Of a stretch of DNA of 22,948 bases, positions 1 through 6,883 are shown piece by piece. Under the pieces are notes generated by a model. That model ran no database searches and was not told the DNA's origin. It was given only the letters and a program-made list of their open reading frames with translations. The DNA is from RECO01 sp050485385 (GTDB lineage Bacteria > Pseudomonadota > Alphaproteobacteria > Geminicoccales > Geminicoccaceae), in the NCBI GenBank assembly GCA_050485385.1, contig JBJHBG010000080.1, positions 1 through 22,948 of the forward strand, given 5' to 3'. A program made the position numbers and the translations under genes. Within the stretch, counting starts at the first letter, position 1. Each line of letters begins with the position of its first letter.

Positions 1-44
1 CCGACGAAGCCGCCGCCACCGGTGACCAGGGCAAGGCCAGCCAT
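1..44 (-). CDS. NAD-dependent epimerase/dehydratase, N-terminus only
   Basis: Only the first 14 codons lie in the window; the gene runs off the left edge. They read MAGLALVTGGGGFV with a following Gly, which is the first beta strand and the glycine-rich TGxxGFxG turn of an extended short-chain dehydrogenase Rossmann fold, so the protein binds NAD(P). Family members are sugar epimerases, dehydratases or 3-beta-hydroxysteroid-type dehydrogenases. Because hpnM- and hpnN-like genes lie a few kilobases away, the hopanoid-associated epimerase HpnA is one candidate, but 14 residues cannot decide this. The start is the ATG at 44-42; no strong Shine-Dalgarno is visible. Confidence 0.6.
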   Translation of the reverse strand, partial: MAGLALVTGGGGFV

Positions 45-89
45 GGCTCAGCGACCCGCAGGGCGACGGACGGAGCACGGGCAACGGTC

Positions 90-108
90 GGGGGGCTTTT
101 GGCCCCCC
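90..108. terminator. GC-rich hairpin, terminator-like repeat copy
   Basis: A perfect 7-bp stem GGGGGGC/GCCCCCC encloses a TTTTG loop, followed by a second C-run. It lies between the epimerase start and the end of the paraoxonase-like gene. It belongs to the same hairpin family as copies at 154-190, 1304-1384 and 21830-21846. No U-tract follows, so termination is inferred from the structure only. Confidence 0.45.
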
Positions 109-129
109 GCGCCCCCCGCATAGTCGTGT

Positions 130-150
130 GCTGACGGCGGCGCCGTCAGC
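130..150. other. Perfect inverted repeat (9-bp arms, 3-nt loop)
   Basis: The arms GCTGACGGC and GCCGTCAGC flank a GGC loop. It sits in the 170-bp space between the paraoxonase-like gene (stop at 215) and the epimerase start (44). It could act as a transcript-end hairpin for the upstream minus-strand gene or as a palindromic operator for the downstream one. Nothing in the sequence decides between them. Confidence 0.4.
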
Positions 151-153
151 CGG

Positions 154-190
154 GGGTGCAGGGTGCAAAACGCCCCCTGCCACTGCACCC
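154..190 (-). terminator. Nested GC-rich hairpin after the paraoxonase-like gene
   Basis: An outer stem GGGTGCA/TGCACCC encloses an inner GCAGGG/CCCTGC stem with an A-rich loop (T-rich on the minus strand). It lies 25 bp downstream of the stop codon of the minus-strand gene ending at 215, the expected place for a terminator. The inner part resembles the hairpin at 1362-1384. Confidence 0.5.
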
Positions 191-214
191 GGTTCAACCC
201 ACCTGCCGCTTGCG

Positions 215-1270
215 TCACGATCGGAGCCGGCAATAGGCGATGGCGTCGTCGTAGGCGGCGCCGATCAGCAGCCAGCCGCCGCCGGCAGCGGCCACCGTGG
301 CGCCGGAGATGAGGCTGCCGTCGTCGTCCAGCACCGGCGTCACCTCGCCCGCGTCGATCATGGCGACGCGGGAGCGCGTGCGCTCGAACCAGGGCCATTC
401 GGCGACGAAGGCGGCGTAGGCGAGGAGGCTGGCGGGGCCGGCGGTCCAAAGGCGACCGTGCTCGTCGACGGTCAAATTGTCGGGGGCGAAGTCGAGCGCG
501 TGGCTGCGGGCAAGCTCCGGGCCGAAGGGGCTGAACATGGTCACGCGCCCGCCCCGCGTCTCGGCGAACCAGAGCTCGTTGCCGAGGGCCGCGATGCCGT
601 TGGCATGCGCCAGGCCCGAAATCAGCGGCTCGGCCGTACCGCCGACGAGCTCGACCACGCTGCCGGTGGCGCGGCCGAGCCAGGTTTCCAGCCGCAGCCG
701 CCAGGGCTCGCAGGCCGCCCGGTCGTTGGTCGCCAGCACCCGGCCGTCGGCCATGACGAACAGGCCGTTGGGATTGCACAGCTCCGGCACGCGAAAGCTC
801 GCGACCTCGTTCAGTCCGTTCGGGTGCACCTCCAGTCGGTCGATGCTGGGCTCGATGCTGCCGTCCTCGGCGACGCGGCGGTTGACGGCCAGCAGGTCGC
901 CGTTCGGATCGAGCGCTATGCCGTGCGGGCGAAAGCCGCCCGCCGTCGGCGGCTCGGGACGCCAGGCGGCAACCTCCAGGCGCGCGGGCGCTGCCTCCAG
1001 GCGGTCGAGGTCCAAGGGATGGATGGCGCCGTCGACGGGCGGGTCGGCGCGGCGGTCATGGGCCGAGAGGTAGGCCCGCGTGCCGGACGGCGCGATGCGG
1101 ATATCCTCGACACCGACGACGCGCTCCCCCGTCCTCTCCGCCACCAACTCCAGCCGCCGGCAGTCCTCGACCAGGGCGAGGGCGGGGGTGGCGAGGAGGG
1201 CGACGGCGAGGGCGGCGAGCCGGTGAAGCCAGCGCCGGCTTTGCCGCCGTACCGGAATCGGCGGGGGCAA
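215..1270 (-). CDS. Secreted paraoxonase-family (PON-like) lactonase/arylesterase
   Basis: A six-bladed beta-propeller hydrolase of the paraoxonase/arylesterase family, which in known members hydrolyses lactones and aryl esters with catalytic calcium. Counting from the chosen start (351 residues), the family landmarks appear in order: GVEDIRI with the Ca-ligand Glu (E55), RPHGIAL with the active-site His (H116), CNPNGL with N168, ATND at 180-183, HANGI with N224, PDNLTV with D264/N265, and a C-terminal SGATVAAAGGGWLLIG blade. Cys37 and Cys347 match the two cysteines that close the propeller in PON1. An N-terminal RR...LAALAVALLATPALA segment is a signal peptide, so export is likely. The start is uncertain: no ATG or GTG is in frame after the assembly gap at 1294, and I chose TTG at 1270 behind GGCGGAGG. 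A true start inside or beyond the gap is possible. Confidence 0.8.
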   Translation of the reverse strand: MPPPIPVRRQSRRWLHRLAALAVALLATPALALVEDCRRLELVAERTGERVVGVEDIRIAPSGTRAYLSAHDRRADPPVDGAIHPLDLDRLEAAPARLEVAAWRPEPPTAGGFRPHGIALDPNGDLLAVNRRVAEDGSIEPSIDRLEVHPNGLNEVASFRVPELCNPNGLFVMADGRVLATNDRAACEPWRLRLETWLGRATGSVVELVGGTAEPLISGLAHANGIAALGNELWFAETRGGRVTMFSPFGPELARSHALDFAPDNLTVDEHGRLWTAGPASLLAYAAFVAEWPWFERTRSRVAMIDAGEVTPVLDDDGSLISGATVAAAGGGWLLIGAAYDDAIAYCRLRS

Positions 1271-1293
1271 GTCGCCTCCGCCGACGGCGTTCG

Positions 1294-1303
1294 NNNNNNN
1301 NNN
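1294..1303. other. Assembly gap (10 N)
   Basis: Exactly ten Ns, the usual symbol for a gap of unknown size. The sequence to its right begins with the second arm of the GC-rich hairpin repeat (TTTGGCCCCCC), with the first G-rich arm missing. The break therefore falls on a strong hairpin or dispersed repeat. Upstream regulatory sequence, or even a gene, between the paraoxonase-like gene and the sulfotransferase may be missing. Confidence 0.95.
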
Positions 1304-1384
1304 TTTGGCCCCCCTGGAACCCCCCGAGCACCGGCCTTGCCGGCGCCAATCTCCGGCGGTTGCAGGGGGCCAAAAGCTCCCTGC
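1304..1384 (-). repeat. Half hairpin repeat plus complete hairpin behind the sulfotransferase
   Basis: 1304-1330 matches the right half of the repeat copy at 21836-21865 (TTTnGGCCCCCC, then CCCCCCGAGC). 1362-1384 is a complete hairpin, GCAGGGGGC and GCTCCCTGC around CAAAA, with one G-T pair. It lies 17 bp past the sulfotransferase stop, so it is a plausible terminator for that minus-strand transcript. Confidence 0.5.
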
Positions 1385-1400
1385 ACCTTCCTTCCCCGCG

Positions 1401-2480
1401 TCAGGGCAGCGCATAGCCGAGGCGGTCGAAGAAGGGGGCGAGACGGGTGCGGGCAGCCTCGACGGTGGCGGGATCGTAGCGATAGCGGTTCTGCTCGTAG
1501 CCGGCGACCTGGCCGAGATAGCGTTCGAAGCGGGGGCGGTCCTCGGCGAAGCGGTCGAGGCCCAGGGCGGCGTAGAGGTCTTCCAGGACCGCGAGGGGCT
1601 CGGCGCGCAGCCGCTCGAAGCGGACGTCCACCGGCGGCGGGCCGTCGAGGGCGGCCACCTCCTGGTCGTAGCGGGTCATCAGCCGCGTGTAGGTGTCGAG
1701 CGCCACCTCGTCGACATCGGGCAGCGGGGCGTCCTGCAAAGCGAGGGCGGCGTAGAGCTTGGTGTAGAAGCGGCGGCTGGAGACGAGCACCTCCAGGGGG
1801 TCGCGGATGCAGTTGACGAAGCGGGCTTGGGGGCAGAGTGCGCGCAGCCGCGTCAGCCGCGTGGAGTGCGCCGGGTTCTTCACGACGACGCGGCGGTCGG
1901 GGGCAAGGGCCTGCACCTTACGCAGGAACAGGGCGATGGCGCGTTCGGCGCGGTCGCGGCGCTCGCCTTCGGCGAAGAGCGACGGCAGGAAGTGGTGCTC
2001 GAAGGCCTTGGGGAAGAAGAGCGCGTGATAGAACGACACGTCCGAGAGGGCGGCGATGGCGAACTCGTCCTCCTGCGGGGCTTCGGGGCCGACCGGGACG
2101 TTGTCGATCATCCGGTCGGTCGGCAGCGCCCGCTCCAGGATGGGGCGGAGCAGCCGGCCGAGCGTGAGGATCTCCCCCGGCATGCCGGTGGCGATGGGCG
2201 AGACGGTCTGGAAGCGCGGTGCCTGCGCCAGGAGGTTGTAGAGGTGCGTGGTGCCGCTCCGCCAATGGCCGACGACGAAGATGGCATCGGCCGGCGGCTG
2301 GGCGGGGCCGGTGGCCGCGAGCAGGGCCCGGTCGGCGGCGGCGAAGGGCAGGCGGGCCGTGGCGGAGAGCAGATAGGCCAGCGTCCAGCCGAGGTCCCGC
2401 CGACGTGGCGCGCCGCTCGCGCCGAGTACGCGAACCAGAGTGGCGAGGCTGGCACCCGCCAGGGGATGGCGTCCACGCAC
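1401..2480 (-). CDS. Sulfotransferase family protein (PAPS-dependent)
   Basis: A 359-residue protein of the sulfotransferase fold, expected to move a sulfuryl group from PAPS to a hydroxyl or amine acceptor. The 5'-phosphosulfate loop is GHWRSGTTHL at 71-80. The 3'-phosphate-binding motif is CIRDPLEVLVSSRRFY at 224-239, with Arg226 and Ser234/235. VVVKNPAHSTRL at 198-209 carries the conserved KxP stretch of this bacterial branch. The start is GTG, 3 bp after the stop of the HpnM/MlaC-like gene, so the two are co-transcribed and probably translationally coupled. The acceptor cannot be read from sequence. The neighbourhood of envelope-lipid genes suggests a lipid or lipid-linked sugar, which is inference. 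A hairpin at 1362-1384 may end the transcript. Confidence 0.85.
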   Translation of the reverse strand: MRGRHPLAGASLATLVRVLGASGAPRRRDLGWTLAYLLSATARLPFAAADRALLAATGPAQPPADAIFVVGHWRSGTTHLYNLLAQAPRFQTVSPIATGMPGEILTLGRLLRPILERALPTDRMIDNVPVGPEAPQEDEFAIAALSDVSFYHALFFPKAFEHHFLPSLFAEGERRDRAERAIALFLRKVQALAPDRRVVVKNPAHSTRLTRLRALCPQARFVNCIRDPLEVLVSSRRFYTKLYAALALQDAPLPDVDEVALDTYTRLMTRYDQEVAALDGPPPVDVRFERLRAEPLAVLEDLYAALGLDRFAEDRPRFERYLGQVAGYEQNRYRYDPATVEAARTRLAPFFDRLGYALP

Positions 2481-2483
2481 CGC

Positions 2484-3155
2484 TCAGGCCGCCAGGGCGC
2501 GGGTCTGCGCATCGAGTGCCGCCAACAGCTCGGCCGGCCCGCCGCGGCGGAGGATCGCCGTGAACTCCGAGCGGCGCCGCGCCAACTCGCTCATGCGGCC
2601 GTCGATCACCACGTCGATGGCGCGCCAGCCGGCGGCCGTCGGGTGGACGGTGTAGTCGAACGCGACTGGCGCCCCCCGGCCGGGCGCGCGCACCAGTTCC
2701 GCCTTCACCGACAATCGGCCGCCGCGGGTCGGCTCGACCGCCAACGTGCGGAAGCTCTGGCCGCTGTAGTCGTCGAAATTCGCGGCATAGGTGGCGATGG
2801 CATAGCGGCGGAACGCCTCGATCAGTTGGGCGCGGGCGTCGGGGTCGATGTCCGCCCAGGCTTGGCCACAGGCGAGCCGCGTCATCGTCGCGTGGTCGAA
2901 CGTTGCTTCGACGAGCGGCGTCAGCACCTCCACGCGCCCGCGGAAACCGAGCGTCCCAGCCTCCTGCATCACGCCGAGCAGACCCTCGTGAAACCTCTCG
3001 ACCAGGGCTGCCGCCGCCTCGTCGGCCCGCGTCGGGCGGCCGGCAAGGGCGACCGCCGCCATGGCGGCCAAGCCGCCCAACACCGCGCGACGGCTTGCGC
3101 CCGGCACCTGCCGCCTTACCTTCACGGTCGATCGCAGTGTTGCCGATCCACTCAT
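2484..3155 (-). CDS. hpnM: HpnM/MlaC-like periplasmic lipid-binding protein (Ttg2D family)
   Basis: A 223-residue exported protein of the MlaC/Ttg2D family, which carry lipids through the periplasm. The N-terminus holds a Tat-like pair in SRRAVLGG (residues ~21-28), a hydrophobic stretch, and likely cleavage after RPTRA. The mature part shows the family pattern: RFHEGLLGVM, FDHATMTRLACGQAW (the usual FDxxxMxxxxLGxxW), FRRYAIATYAANFDDYSGQ and a C-terminal AIDVVIDGRMSELARRRSEF. The hopanoid-associated version HpnM is preferred over plain MlaC because the adjacent divergent gene is HpnN-like and no mlaDEF genes are present. The start is fixed by a perfect AGGAGGT five bases upstream. The sulfotransferase follows 3 bp downstream. 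Confidence 0.75.
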   Translation of the reverse strand: MSGSATLRSTVKVRRQVPGASRRAVLGGLAAMAAVALAGRPTRADEAAAALVERFHEGLLGVMQEAGTLGFRGRVEVLTPLVEATFDHATMTRLACGQAWADIDPDARAQLIEAFRRYAIATYAANFDDYSGQSFRTLAVEPTRGGRLSVKAELVRAPGRGAPVAFDYTVHPTAAGWRAIDVVIDGRMSELARRRSEFTAILRRGGPAELLAALDAQTRALAA

Positions 3156-3160
3156 TGCGC

Positions 3161-3167
3161 ACCTCCT
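3161..3167 (-). promoter_or_regulatory. Strong Shine-Dalgarno deciding the hpnM-like start
   Basis: AGGAGGT on the minus strand with a 5-base spacer before the ATG at 3155. It fixes that start and leaves only 35 bp between the divergent hpnM- and hpnN-like starts. The two promoters must therefore lie at least partly within the opposing coding regions. Confidence 0.75.
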
Positions 3168-3190
3168 GCACCCACCGTCGGGGATCGATC

Positions 3191-5731
3191 TTGCGTGCCT
3201 TCGCCCGCCGCCTGCTCGCGCTGACCGCCGAGACGAGTGGCCGTCGTCCCTGGTCGACCCTGACGCTCGCGATGGCGCTCCTGGTTGCGAGTGCGGTCTA
3301 CCTCGCCACCCACATGGCCGTCGAGACCGGCACCGACGAGATGATCGACGCCCGGCTCGACTTTCGTCAGCAGAAGGCCGACTTCGACGTCGCCTTTCCG
3401 CAGCTCGCTGATACGTTCGTCGCCGTGATCGACGGCCGGGTGGCGGAGGAGGCGGAGGAAGCCGCCGCCCTCTTCGTCGAGCGGCTCCAGGCCCGCACCG
3501 GCCGCGCCGAGGACGTCTTCGCCGCCGCCTTGGAGCCCTTCTTCCGCAGCCATGGCCTGCTCTATCGCTCGGTCGATGAACTGGACCTGACGCTCGCCGA
3601 GGTGGCGGCAGCGCAGCCGCTGTTGGCGACCCTCGCCGAGACGCCGGACCTGCCCACCCTGCTCGGTCTGATCGAGGAGGCGGTGGAGGCTGCCGACGGC
3701 GCCCCGCTCGAGCCGGAACTGGTGCGCGTGGTCGACGCTCTGGCGGTGCGGCTCGTCACCGCGGCGGCGGGCGAGGTGCCGCCGCCACTCTCGTGGCGGG
3801 CGCTCACCCAGGCGGCGGATGCGGGCGACGGGACGCGCATCGTCGTCAGCGTTCGGCCCGAGTTGGACTTCACCCGATTGCAGCCGGCACGCGAGGCGCT
3901 GGATGCCGCCCATGCCGCGGCTGCCGCGGTGGAGGCGGCCTTGCCGGGCGTGCGCGTGGGGCTCACCGGCAAGCTCGCGCTCAACGCGGAGGAACTGCGC
4001 TCGGTGAGCGAAGGGGCGATGGTCGCGGGCCTTGCGTCGCTGGCCCTGGTCAGCCTCGTCCTCGGCTTCGGGCTGCGCTCCTGGCGGCTGGTCGGAGCGA
4101 CGCTCCTCACGCTCGTGACCGGCCTCGCGATCACGGGTGCCTTCGGGCTCTTGGTCTTCGGCCGGTTCAACATCGTCTCGATCAGCTTCGCGGTCCTCTT
4201 CATCGGTCTCGGCATCGCCTTCGCCATCCACTTCGCCCTGCGCTACCAGGAGGAACGCGGCGCCGGGCTGGAGCCGGTCGAAGCACTCGCGCGCTCCGGC
4301 GCCACCGTCGGCGTCGCCCTTGCCCTGTGCGCGCCGACCACGGCTCTCGCGTTCCTCGCCTTCACGCCGACCGCCTATGTCGGCCTCGCCCAACTCGGCA
4401 TCATTGCCGCCTTCGGCATGGCCGTGTCGCTCGTCCTGTCCTTGACCCTGCTGCCGGCGCTCCTGGTGCTCGCCGACGTGCCGCCGCGGGTCATGGGCGG
4501 CAGCCGCCTGCGCCTGTCCGACCGGGTCCGGCTCGCCGCCACGGGCCTCGCGCTCGTGCTCGCCGCGGCTGCTCTCACCCAGGTGCCGAGCGCCCGCTTC
4601 GATGCCGATCCCTTGCACCTGAAAGACCCGAACTCGCCCTCGGTCCAGGCGTTCCATGCGCTCGCCGCCACCCCGGGGGCCAACCCTTACCGGATCAGCG
4701 CCTTGGTCGACGATGCGGCGGCGGCGGCCGACATGGCCGATCGCCTGCGCGCGGTCGACGAGGTGGACGACGTGCTGTGGCTCGAGCGGTTCGTGCCGCC
4801 TGAGCAGGCGACCAAGCTCGCCCTGATCGACGACGCGCTCTTCTTCCTCGACGTGCCGGCAGCGCGTCCGCTCGTGCCCAGCCCCGTGGCGGACCTCCGC
4901 TCGAGCCTCGCCAGGCTCGCCGAAGCGGGGGGGCATCGAGACCTCGGGGACGTGGCTGCGGCCGCAGCCCGCGCCCGCGATGCCGGCGACGCCGAGTTGC
5001 TGGCCACGGAAGCGGCGGTGTTCCGTTACTGGCCCCGGCTCCTCACCGACCTCGACGCGGCCCTCGGTGCGGGCGAGGTCGGCGTGGACGACCTGCCGGC
5101 GGGCCTACGCGAGCGCTTCCAGGCACCGGATGGCCGACTGCGGCTGGAGGTGACGCCCGCGGGCGCCATGGGCGAGCCGGAAGCCTTGGCCCGCTTCGTC
5201 GACGCCGTGCAGGCGGTGGCGCCGGCGGCGACGGGCAGCCCCGTGCAGATCGTCCGCTCGGCCGAGGTGGTGCGCGACGCCATGCTGGAAGCGACGCTCT
5301 GGGCGCTCCTCGGCATCACCCTCCTGCTGTGGATCATCCTGCGCTCGGTGAGCGAGTTGGCCTTCGTGCTGCTGCCGGTCCTGCTCGCGGCCCTGCTCAC
5401 CGTCGGCGCCGGCGTGGCCCTCGACCTACCCTTCAACTTTGCCAACGTCATCGTCCTGCCGCTGCTGATAGGGTTCGGCGTCGACAGTTCGATCCACGTC
5501 GTCATGCGCACCCGCGTCCTCGCCGGCGCCCAGGCGCTCGCCGGCACCAGCACGCCGCGCGCGGTGCTGTTGAGCGCGCTCACCACCATCGCCTCCTTCG
5601 GCACGCTGGCGATCTCCGCCCATGCCGGCACCGCCAGCATGGGCAAGCTGCTCACGCTGTCGGTCCTGGCGACGCTGGTGGCGACGCTGCTCGTGCTGCC
5701 GGAGGCCATGCGCCGCCTGCGCCTGCGCTGA
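3191..5731 (+). CDS. hpnN: HpnN-like RND/MMPL-family hopanoid (lipid) transporter
   Basis: An 846-residue inner-membrane transporter with the duplicated RND layout: one N-terminal helix, a large periplasmic loop, a five-helix block (~275-450), a second loop and a second helix block (~690-845). Known HpnN proteins deliver hopanoids to the outer membrane. Early residues ATHMAVETGTDEMIDARLDF and the loop phrase FFRSHGLLYRSVDEL are typical of the HpnN group. TM10 keeps the acidic residue in GFGVDSSIH (D765), but the TM4 counterpart reads GLGIAFAIH with Ala343 where RND/MMPL proteins usually have Asp. The start is TTG at 3191 after GGGGATC. An in-frame TTG near 3155 is an alternative, and there is no ATG before residue 28. 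It is divergent from the hpnM-like gene. Confidence 0.75.
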   Translation: MRAFARRLLALTAETSGRRPWSTLTLAMALLVASAVYLATHMAVETGTDEMIDARLDFRQQKADFDVAFPQLADTFVAVIDGRVAEEAEEAAALFVERLQARTGRAEDVFAAALEPFFRSHGLLYRSVDELDLTLAEVAAAQPLLATLAETPDLPTLLGLIEEAVEAADGAPLEPELVRVVDALAVRLVTAAAGEVPPPLSWRALTQAADAGDGTRIVVSVRPELDFTRLQPAREALDAAHAAAAAVEAALPGVRVGLTGKLALNAEELRSVSEGAMVAGLASLALVSLVLGFGLRSWRLVGATLLTLVTGLAITGAFGLLVFGRFNIVSISFAVLFIGLGIAFAIHFALRYQEERGAGLEPVEALARSGATVGVALALCAPTTALAFLAFTPTAYVGLAQLGIIAAFGMAVSLVLSLTLLPALLVLADVPPRVMGGSRLRLSDRVRLAATGLALVLAAAALTQVPSARFDADPLHLKDPNSPSVQAFHALAATPGANPYRISALVDDAAAAADMADRLRAVDEVDDVLWLERFVPPEQATKLALIDDALFFLDVPAARPLVPSPVADLRSSLARLAEAGGHRDLGDVAAAAARARDAGDAELLATEAAVFRYWPRLLTDLDAALGAGEVGVDDLPAGLRERFQAPDGRLRLEVTPAGAMGEPEALARFVDAVQAVAPAATGSPVQIVRSAEVVRDAMLEATLWALLGITLLLWIILRSVSELAFVLLPVLLAALLTVGAGVALDLPFNFANVIVLPLLIGFGVDSSIHVVMRTRVLAGAQALAGTSTPRAVLLSALTTIASFGTLAISAHAGTASMGKLLTLSVLATLVATLLVLPEAMRRLRLR

Positions 5732-5800
5732 GCGCGGGCGGCGCCCCGCCTTGCATTCGGCGGAGTGACTGCCTACCCCTTGGGGCAGACGGAGGGACGG

Positions 5801-6310
5801 ATGGCGACGACGGCGGCGCAACGAGGCGAGGGGGGCTGGAGGGCGCGTGCGGCCGCGGCCGTGCCGGTTCTCCTGTTGTGGTTGGCGCTGACGGGTGCAG
5901 CACCGGGTCTCCTCGTGCCGGGCCTCCTGCTTGCGCTTGCGGTTTGGGCGGGCAACCCGCTCCGGCATTGGCCCGGCCTCCGTCTGCCCTCACCGCTCCA
6001 CCTCGTGCTCTACCTTCCGGGCTTCGTCTGGCGGTCGTTCATGGGTGGGCTCGATGTCGCGCGACGGGTGTTCGATCCGCGTCTGCCGATCCGGCCGGGG
6101 TTCTATCGGCATCATGCCGAGACCGACGGCCCTGCGGCACGGGCGAGCCACATGGGGGCGATCAGCCTGTTGCCAGGCTCGCTGGGGGTCGGGCTGGAGA
6201 ACGGTAGCGACGTGATCCATCTCCTCACCGACGAGCCCGCGGCGCGCGCCGCCATCGCGGCCGAGGAGCGGCGCATCGTCCAGGTGTTCGGCAGGGGGAG
6301 GAACCCGTGA
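5801..6310 (+). CDS. mnhE: Mrp/Mnh cation:proton antiporter subunit E
   Basis: A 169-residue subunit of the Mrp-type antiporter, equivalent to MbhA in Mbh hydrogenases. Two hydrophobic helices at ~20-50 are followed by the subunit-E phrase LYLPGFVWRSFMGGLDVARRVFDP (split at 70-93), and by SHMGAISLLPGSLGV, the usual SITLTPGT-like segment. The start is the ATG at 5801 behind GGAGGG. A GTG at 5765 would add 12 residues and is less likely. A weak promoter match, TTGCAT (5751), 17 bp, TACCCC (5774), lies just upstream and would favour the ATG. First gene of the nine-gene operon; its stop overlaps the start of subunit F as GTGA. Confidence 0.88.
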   Translation: MATTAAQRGEGGWRARAAAAVPVLLLWLALTGAAPGLLVPGLLLALAVWAGNPLRHWPGLRLPSPLHLVLYLPGFVWRSFMGGLDVARRVFDPRLPIRPGFYRHHAETDGPAARASHMGAISLLPGSLGVGLENGSDVIHLLTDEPAARAAIAAEERRIVQVFGRGRNP

Positions 6311-6600
6311 CGGCGTTTCTCTACGGCGCCGGTCTCGTCCTGCTCGCGAGCCTTCTGCTCGGCCTCGTTCGGCTGCATCGGGGGCCTTCGACGGCCGACC
6401 GGATGATGGTGGCGCAGCTCTTCGGGACCAGCGGCGTCGCCCTGCTCGTGCTGCTCGCAGCGGCGATGGACGAGCCGGCCGCGCTGGAAACCGCACTCGT
6501 TCTCGCCCTGCTCGCCGCGGTCACGGGCTTGGCGCTGGTCCGCGCCGATGTCGCCGTCGGCGAGCGCGGCGGCGACCACGGCGACGACGACCGGCGATGA
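6307..6600 (+). CDS. mnhF: Mrp/Mnh antiporter subunit F
   Basis: A 97-residue small membrane protein with three predicted helices and the subunit-F signature RGPSTADRMMVAQLFG at 25-40, corresponding to RGPTxxDRVxAxD in known MnhF/MbhB proteins. The C-terminal tail is charged (GGDHGDDDRR). The GTG start overlaps the stop of subunit E, and the stop overlaps the ATG of subunit G. The tight couplings support co-translation of one membrane complex. Confidence 0.9.
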   Translation: MTAFLYGAGLVLLASLLLGLVRLHRGPSTADRMMVAQLFGTSGVALLVLLAAAMDEPAALETALVLALLAAVTGLALVRADVAVGERGGDHGDDDRR

Positions 6601-6878
6601 CCGACATCGTCGCCATGACCCTGATCGCCTCGGGCCTGGTGTTCTTCGTCGCCGGCAGTGTCGGCATGCTGCGCCTGCCGGACCTCTTCGGCCGCCTGCA
6701 TGCGCTGACCAAGGCCGACAATGTCGGGCTCGGCTTGGTCTGCCTCGGCGTGGCCCTGCATCTCGGGTCGGTCGCGGCGGCGGCGAAGCTGTTGGTCATC
6801 TGGCTGCTCGCCCTCGTTGCAGCCGCCGCCGTCGCGCAGCTTCTGGCGGCGCGCGTGCGCCACGAAGGGGAGCGCTGA
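6597..6878 (+). CDS. mnhG: Mrp/Mnh antiporter subunit G
   Basis: A 93-residue membrane protein with three helices and the diagnostic MLRLPDLFGRLHALTKADN at 24-42, which matches the RLPDxxxRxHAxTKxxT motif of MnhG/PhaG/MbhC. The ATG lies in an ATGA overlap with subunit F. The next gene starts 5 bp after the stop, the only non-overlapping junction in the operon. Confidence 0.92.
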   Translation: MTDIVAMTLIASGLVFFVAGSVGMLRLPDLFGRLHALTKADNVGLGLVCLGVALHLGSVAAAAKLLVIWLLALVAAAAVAQLLAARVRHEGER

Positions 6879-6883
6879 GCCCC

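Noticed and set aside
128..1816. Long plus-strand frame opposite the lactonase and sulfotransferase genes
   Set aside because: Its product is low-complexity, matches no family, and runs across the gap; it is an antisense shadow typical of GC-rich DNA. The minus-strand genes have clear motifs.
3152..4936. 594-codon minus-strand frame opposite the HpnN-like gene
   Set aside because: Highly charged, repetitive composition and no motif; the plus strand gives a complete RND transporter.
5765..5800. GTG start for the antiporter subunit E gene
   Set aside because: It has a poorer ribosome site than the ATG at 5801 (GGAGGG) and adds residues not typical of subunit E.
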